DNA of 64,000 bases. Source: Aquibacillus koreensis (GTDB lineage Bacteria; Bacillota; Bacilli; Bacillales; Amphibacillaceae). Below, in pieces: positions 59,806-64,000 of the stretch. The notes beneath the pieces are model-generated. The model was not told the origin of the DNA. It did not search any database and was given only the letters and a program-made list of their open reading frames with translations. Position 1 is the stretch's first letter; each line of letters starts with the position of its first letter. The stretch is taken from positions 57,373 to 121,372 of the forward strand of contig NZ_JAOALK010000008.1 in the NCBI RefSeq assembly GCF_025154055.1, written 5' to 3'. Both the position numbers and the translations under genes were made by a program.

Positions 59806-61677
59806 GTGAAAATCTTCCAAATGCCTGATTCACTTGCCAATAAAATTGCTGCAGGGGAAGTAGTGGAAAGACCAGCTTCTGTAGTAAAAGAACTAGTGGA
59901 AAACAGTATAGATGCAAACAGTACCTCGATTAAAGTGGAAGTAATGGAAGCAGGTCTGCAGCAAATTAAGATTACCGATAATGGTGATGGTATGTCAGAG
60001 GATGATTGTGAACGAGCTTTCTTTAGGCATGCCACGAGCAAAATAAAAAACGAAAATGATTTATTTCATGTACGAACACTAGGATTTAGAGGAGAGGCTC
60101 TAGCGAGTATTGCTGCGGTTAGCCGACTAAAATTAAAAACATCCACTGGTGAAGAAGCAGGAACAATTCTGGATTTAGAAGGTGGAAAAGTTGTTAGTAA
60201 GACAAAAGGTGATGCTAGAAAAGGAACAGAAATAACGATTGATGATTTATTTTTTAACACACCTGCACGTTTGAAGTATATGAAAACAATTCATACCGAA
60301 TTAGGGCATATCACGGATGTTATTAATCGCATGGCGTTATCACACCCTATGATTCGGTTTGAAGTTTGTCACAATGAAAAAAAGTTGTTTCAATCTTCAG
60401 GAAGAGGCGACCTCCTTCAAATCATTGCCCAAGTATATGGGATGAGTGTTGCTAAAAAAATGGTACCTGTATCGTTTAAAACGTTAGACTTTTCGATCGA
60501 TGGTTTTATAGCAAAGCCCGAAGTAACAAGAGCATCGAGAAATTATATATCTACAATTATAAATGGCAGGTATATACGTAGTGTTGGTTTAGGTAAAGCG
60601 ATCGCTAATGGTTATCATACGCTCTTACCAATTGGTAAAAATCCTTTAGTTGTTTTAAATATTGAGATGGATCCTATATTGGTAGATGTCAATGTTCACC
60701 CTGCTAAATTAGAAGTTCGCTTCAGTAAAGAAAAGGAGTTATATGAAGCAGTTCAGGAGACGATTAAAAAGGCTTTTCGCAAAGAAAGATTAATTCCTGA
60801 TGTAATACAGGCTAAAAAGCCAAAAGAAAAAAGTGAACAACATACTTTTTCTTTTGATAACCAAGCCTTTGACCAACGACACGCTTCATCACCTATACCC
60901 GCGAATGAAGGTATATATTCGTATTCAGGTAAGGATCTAGAAGTAGAACAAGATGCTTTTTTCACACTTCAACATACCGCTGCTGAAACCGCAGATAAAT
61001 ATGAAGAACAAAAACCAAACTTTGATGATATGGTCGAGAGTATCTCTATTCAAATAGAGGAAGAAACGAAAGAAATGCTTGAAACAGATGAAGAACGGAT
61101 ACCCATCATGTATCCGATAGGTCAACACCATGGAACGTACATCTTGGCTCAAAATGAAACGGGTCTATATATCGTCGATCAGCATGCAGCGCAAGAAAGA
61201 ATTAAATATGAATATTTTCGAGACAAAATTGGCGATGTTCCAAATGAATTGCAAGAGTTATTAATCCCGTTAACTTTTGATTTTTCAAGACAAGAAGCAC
61301 TTTTGATTGAACAATATCAAGACGATCTTAAGAAAGTTGGTCTCTTTTTTGAGCATTTTGGCCAACAAAGTTACATTGTCAGGTCTCATCCACAATGGTT
61401 TCCTAAAGGATTTGAAGAAGAAGTTATACGCGAGATCGTAGAGCAAGTGATAACAGAAGAAAAGATAGACTTATATAAATTGAGGGAAGAGGCAGCGATT
61501 CTCATGTCTTGTAAACGATCGATAAAAGCAAATCATTACCTAAATAATGACGACATGTTTAGGTTGCTTGAGGATTTAAGGAAGTCAACTGATCCTTTTA
61601 CATGCCCTCATGGAAGACCAATTATTATTCATTTTTCTGAATATGAAATGGAAAAAATGTTTAAACGAGTGATGTAA
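59806..61677 (+). CDS. mutL: DNA mismatch repair endonuclease MutL
   Basis: GHKL ATPase and nicking endonuclease, 623 residues. [26 protein letters not shown] and [13 protein letters not shown] are in the N-terminal ATPase; a variable linker (about 335-440); the C-terminal domain has the endonuclease motif [20 protein letters not shown] and CPHGRPI. I choose GTG 59806 with AGGGGG upstream; the open frame reaches back to 59749 inside mutS, without family support. Co-transcribed with mutS. Confidence 0.96.
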   Translation: MKIFQMPDSLANKIAAGEVVERPASVVKELVENSIDANSTSIKVEVMEAGLQQIKITDNGDGMSEDDCERAFFRHATSKIKNENDLFHVRTLGFRGEALASIAAVSRLKLKTSTGEEAGTILDLEGGKVVSKTKGDARKGTEITIDDLFFNTPARLKYMKTIHTELGHITDVINRMALSHPMIRFEVCHNEKKLFQSSGRGDLLQIIAQVYGMSVAKKMVPVSFKTLDFSIDGFIAKPEVTRASRNYISTIINGRYIRSVGLGKAIANGYHTLLPIGKNPLVVLNIEMDPILVDVNVHPAKLEVRFSKEKELYEAVQETIKKAFRKERLIPDVIQAKKPKEKSEQHTFSFDNQAFDQRHASSPIPANEGIYSYSGKDLEVEQDAFFTLQHTAAETADKYEEQKPNFDDMVESISIQIEEETKEMLETDEERIPIMYPIGQHHGTYILAQNETGLYIVDQHAAQERIKYEYFRDKIGDVPNELQELLIPLTFDFSRQEALLIEQYQDDLKKVGLFFEHFGQQSYIVRSHPQWFPKGFEEEVIREIVEQVITEEKIDLYKLREEAAILMSCKRSIKANHYLNNDDMFRLLEDLRKSTDPFTCPHGRPIIIHFSEYEMEKMFKRVM

Positions 61678-61778
61678 TATTGCTTACTATTAATTGAACA
61701 AATTTTTTTGTGCGTATAAAAAAAACTACCTTACCCAAAATAACATTGTGTAAAAAATGAAGGTTAGGTGGGATTGCT

Positions 61779-62231
61779 ATGCAGGAAAATCAGAAATTAA
61801 TAAATTTCCTTAATCAGGAACTATCCAACTTTGCGGTATTATATATTAAACTGCATCGATATCACTGGTTTATTCAGGGGCGACACTTTTTTAAGCTACA
61901 TGAAGTATTTGAAGAATTGTATAATGAAGCGGCCGAAGACCTAGATGAAGTAGCGGAAAGAATTTTAGCTATCGGTGGAAAACCATTAGCGACAATGCAT
62001 AAGTATATTAAAGAGGCTACATTACATGAAGCACAAGCAGATGATAAAGAAAATGAAATTATTAATCAGCTTTCTGAAGATTACAAGACCATGATCCAAG
62101 AAATCAAGGATACTGGTGTTCCTTTAGCGGATGAATTAAACGATCAACCTACTGTGGACTTATTAAATGATATTCATGGTAGATTCGAAAAACATGTTTG
62201 GATGTTAAAGGCTTATATTGCATATGAGTAA
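61779..62231 (+). CDS. Dps/ferritin-like DNA-protection protein
   Basis: Protein of 150 residues of the Dps family, which oxidises and stores iron and protects DNA in oxidative or stationary conditions. The ferroxidase motif is HRYHWFIQGRHFFKLHEVFE, followed by YNEAAEDLDEVAERILAIGG. ATG 61779; the preceding site is GTTAGGTGGG. The 101-bp gap after mutL has a promoter-like TTGAAC/TATAAA at 61694-61720 with 15-bp spacing, and no PerR box I can recognise. It is a single-gene unit with a perfect terminator. Confidence 0.9.
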   Translation: MQENQKLINFLNQELSNFAVLYIKLHRYHWFIQGRHFFKLHEVFEELYNEAAEDLDEVAERILAIGGKPLATMHKYIKEATLHEAQADDKENEIINQLSEDYKTMIQEIKDTGVPLADELNDQPTVDLLNDIHGRFEKHVWMLKAYIAYE

Positions 62232-62237
62232 AAATTG

Positions 62238-62267
62238 AAGTTGTCGTTTATAAACGACAACTTTTTG
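62238..62267 (+). terminator. Perfectly palindromic terminator after dps gene
   Basis: AAGTTGTCGTTTA/TAAACGACAACTT is a perfect 26-bp palindrome followed by TTT. In RNA it folds to about 11 bp. Confidence 0.9.
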
Positions 62268-62370
62268 TGTGTTCAGGAAATGTTTGATTGCGTTTGCAGT
62301 ATTTTTTGGTTGATGTATAATAACTAATACATTTATATTGTAATTTTTCTTATTGAAGGGATTTAAATAT

Positions 62371-63306
62371 ATGAAGCAACCTGTTGTTACGATTGTTGGT
62401 CCAACTGCTGTTGGTAAGACAAGTCTAAGTGTAGAAATAGCCAAACGATTTGGAGGAGAGGTAATTAGCGGAGATTCTATGCAAATCTATAAAGGAATGG
62501 ATATCGGTACAGCAAAAGTTACTGAAGAAGAAAAAGATAACATTCCTCATTATATGATTGACATAAAAGATCCATCACAATCGTTTTCAGTAGCTGATTT
62601 TCAAAGTTATGTTAATCAATATATAAAGGAAATAAGTGAGAATGGTTACCTACCTATCCTTGCGGGAGGCACAGGGTTATATATACAAGCCGCACTATAT
62701 GGTTACAATTTCTCGGATTCAAAAAGAGATGATACATATCAATTACAAATTGAAAAGGAAATAAAAGATAAAGGAATAGATAACGTGTACCAAAGGCTTC
62801 AAACAGTAGACCCTGTTCAAGCTGAAAAGATTCATCCTAATAATGAGCGCCGTGTTGTTCGTGCGTTAGAAGTTTTTGATCGTACTGGAATGACGATGAC
62901 GCAATATCATGAACATCAACAACTTGAATCGATTTACAAGCCAATTTTAATTGGATTGGAAATGGATAGAGAAATCCTGTACGATCAAATTAATAAACGG
63001 GTTGATAAAATGATAGAAGATGGACTAGTTGAAGAAGTGAAATTTTTTTATGAGAAAGGACTAGAACATGCTCAATCTATGAAGGCTATTGGATATAAAG
63101 AATTAATTCCATACCTTAAAGGTCAGCAGACATTAGAGGAGTCTGTACAATTATTAAAAAGAAATTCAAGAAGGTATGCAAAAAGACAATATACTTGGTT
63201 CAGGAATAAGATGGAGGTGGATTGGTATTCGATAACAGAAGTTACAAAAAATGAAAAGTTTGAAATAATTTTGGATGATTTAGCAGGAAAGCTAAAAGAA
63301 AAGTAG
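62371..63306 (+). CDS. miaA: tRNA dimethylallyltransferase
   Basis: Adds the isopentenyl group to A37 of tRNAs, the step before MiaB. It has 311 residues. P-loop GPTAVGKT at about 10-17, SGDSMQIYKGMDIGTAK, the AGGTGLYIQA stretch and the C-terminal RNSRRYAKRQYTWFRN tRNA-binding segment. ATG 62371 has GAAGGG about 10 bases upstream; the open frame to 62353 is before that site. hfq lies 38 bases further, as in most bacilli, and is probably co-transcribed. Confidence 0.96.
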   Translation: MKQPVVTIVGPTAVGKTSLSVEIAKRFGGEVISGDSMQIYKGMDIGTAKVTEEEKDNIPHYMIDIKDPSQSFSVADFQSYVNQYIKEISENGYLPILAGGTGLYIQAALYGYNFSDSKRDDTYQLQIEKEIKDKGIDNVYQRLQTVDPVQAEKIHPNNERRVVRALEVFDRTGMTMTQYHEHQQLESIYKPILIGLEMDREILYDQINKRVDKMIEDGLVEEVKFFYEKGLEHAQSMKAIGYKELIPYLKGQQTLEESVQLLKRNSRRYAKRQYTWFRNKMEVDWYSITEVTKNEKFEIILDDLAGKLKEK

Positions 63307-63344
63307 AATTAATTACATATAGATAGAAAAGAGGAGGAAATACC

Positions 63345-63569
63345 ATGTCTCAATCGGTAAATATTCAAGATCAATACTTGAATCTGTTACGTAAAGATCG
63401 AATTCAGGTTACTGTATTTTTAACAAACGGTTTTCAATTAAGAGGAACTATTAAAGCCTTTGATAATTTTACAGTTTTATTTGATACAGATGGCAAGCAA
63501 CAATTAATCTTTAAACATGCCATTTCCACATTCGCGCCATCGAAAAATGTAAATCTGGAAACCGAATAA
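63345..63569 (+). CDS. hfq: RNA chaperone Hfq
   Basis: Sm-like hexameric RNA-binding protein, 74 residues, the usual Gram-positive size. Sm1 motif in [20 protein letters not shown] and Sm2 in FKHAISTF (F/Y-KHA). ATG 63345 follows AGAGGAGGAA. It has no long C-terminal tail. A hairpin with a short T tract follows, and then the rRNA operon promoters. Confidence 0.97.
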   Translation: MSQSVNIQDQYLNLLRKDRIQVTVFLTNGFQLRGTIKAFDNFTVLFDTDGKQQLIFKHAISTFAPSKNVNLETE

Positions 63570-63575
63570 ACAAGA

Positions 63576-63612
63576 TGGACGCTTTTACGGAAGCGTCCAA
63601 CTTTATTTATAA
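63576..63612 (+). terminator. Intrinsic terminator after hfq
   Basis: A 9-bp perfect stem TGGACGCTT/AAGCGTCCA, 6-nt loop, then ACTTTATTTAT; a modest T tract. Confidence 0.75.
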
Positions 63613-63728
63613 GTGAATAAGGAATTATTTGGTAGTGATATTTCTATTGTTTTAGGTTACTATCCATGTTATATTTATTATCCGCCACTGAGAGCGGTGC
63701 TTATCTTACTCAATAAGTTAGAAAGTTA

Positions 63729-63758
63729 TTGACGTTGATATTGATAATGTGATATATT
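63729..63758 (+). promoter_or_regulatory. rRNA operon promoter P1
   Basis: TTGACG (63729-63734), 18-bp spacer, TATATT (63753-63758). It is the upstream member of a tandem pair, as is usual for Bacillus rrn operons. Confidence 0.6.
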
Positions 63759-63801
63759 TATAAAGTCGCTTTTTGGACAAGTTAACAACACAAAAAGATT
63801 G

Positions 63802-63830
63802 TTGACTTGCATAAAACGATTTGGTATAAT
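63802..63830 (+). promoter_or_regulatory. rRNA operon promoter P2
   Basis: TTGACT (63802-63807), 17-bp spacer, consensus TATAAT (63825-63830) with TGG extension. Start near 63837. Confidence 0.8.
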
Positions 63831-63836
63831 ATAAAA

Positions 63837-64000
63837 GTTGTCGCTTAAAAGACAACTTTACTATTGATCTTTGAAAACTGAACAAAACAATCATTTATGT
63901 CAAGCAAGAAAAAAGCTAGTTTTTTGAATGAGTGAAGATTAATGATCTTCTACTAAGTTCGCCACGTCCTGTGGCAACGTAGAAGTCAGCACATCCGTGT
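63837..64000 (+). ncRNA. Leader of an rRNA operon (16S lies beyond the window)
   Basis: It contains TGATCTTTGAAAACTGAACA at 63866-63885, the sequence typical of Bacillaceae just ahead of 16S rRNA, and downstream hairpins. The transcript opens with a 9-bp stem (63834-63842 with 63851-63859). A GAAGAT/ATCTTC hairpin (63934-63950) and a GCCAC/GTGGC hairpin (63961-63975) follow. No 16S sequence is inside the window. Confidence 0.75.

Noticed and set aside
61678..61778. PerR box for the dps gene
   Set aside because: No match close to TTATAATNATTATAA.
63570..64000. tRNA genes near the rRNA promoter
   Set aside because: No tRNA T-arm or CCA-type pattern in this stretch; only promoters and leader seen.

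Overview
This window is a low-GC, co-directional stretch of core chromosome from an endospore-forming Bacillaceae bacterium. All 57 genes I call are on the + strand. The gene order follows the Bacillus subtilis tsf-to-hfq region closely. Sporulation genes (dpaA/dpaB, spoIIIE, spoVS, cotE, ymxH), a LexA-type SOS site and Bacillus-type intrinsic terminators fit this assignment. The exact genus is not decidable by eye; an Oceanobacillus/Virgibacillus/Gracilibacillus-like organism is my guess.

Layout. 1-12150: end of tsf, pyrH, frr, then the lipid/isoprenoid block uppS-cdsA-dxr-rseP-proS, and polC. 12150-13090: a gene-free region with a 0.45 kb palindromic repeat element (copy A), then a promoter and a structured leader with an intrinsic terminator ahead of the nusA operon. 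13090-18140: rimP-nusA-ylxR-ylxQ-infB-ylxP-rbfA. 18235-25650: truB-ribF, rpsO, pnp, a degenerate polysaccharide deacetylase (ylxY), mlpA and ymxH. 25875-30705: the dipicolinate/lysine block dpaA-dpaB-asd-dapG-dapA. 30959-34434: tepA-ylzJ-spoIIIE, with rnjB missing at its usual B. subtilis position. 34681-40349: a GntR regulator and a four-gene BMP-type nucleoside ABC importer. 40562-48055: ymfF-ymfH-ymfI-ymfJ-ymfK-rodZ-pgsA-cinA. 48231-55700: recA, rny, ymdB, spoVS, a dipeptidase, miaB and ricA. 55780-56230: repeat element copy B, inverted relative to A. 56461-63569: cotE, mutS, mutL, a Dps-like gene, miaA, hfq. 63600-64000: two strong sigma-A promoters and the leader of an rRNA operon whose 16S gene lies beyond the window.

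How it works together. Most genes serve translation and RNA turnover (EF-Ts, RRF, ProRS, IF2, RbfA, RimP, TruB, S15, PNPase, RNase Y, MiaA/B, Hfq), envelope synthesis (UppS, CdsA, PgsA, RodZ, RseP), replication and repair (PolC, RecA, MutSL) and spore formation. Dipicolinate synthase sits with the lysine/DAP enzymes that make its precursor. RNase Y and RicA, known to interact in B. subtilis, are encoded close together.

The least explained structure is the pair of about 448-bp elements A and B. They are inverted copies 43 kb apart. Each is a tandem duplication of a roughly 200-bp unit built from four arms of one 22-23-nt motif. The rest of the window is mostly ordinary, with some notable RNA-level structures: the nusA-operon leader, a probable S15 leader pseudoknot, and a hidden Shine-Dalgarno at ymfJ.
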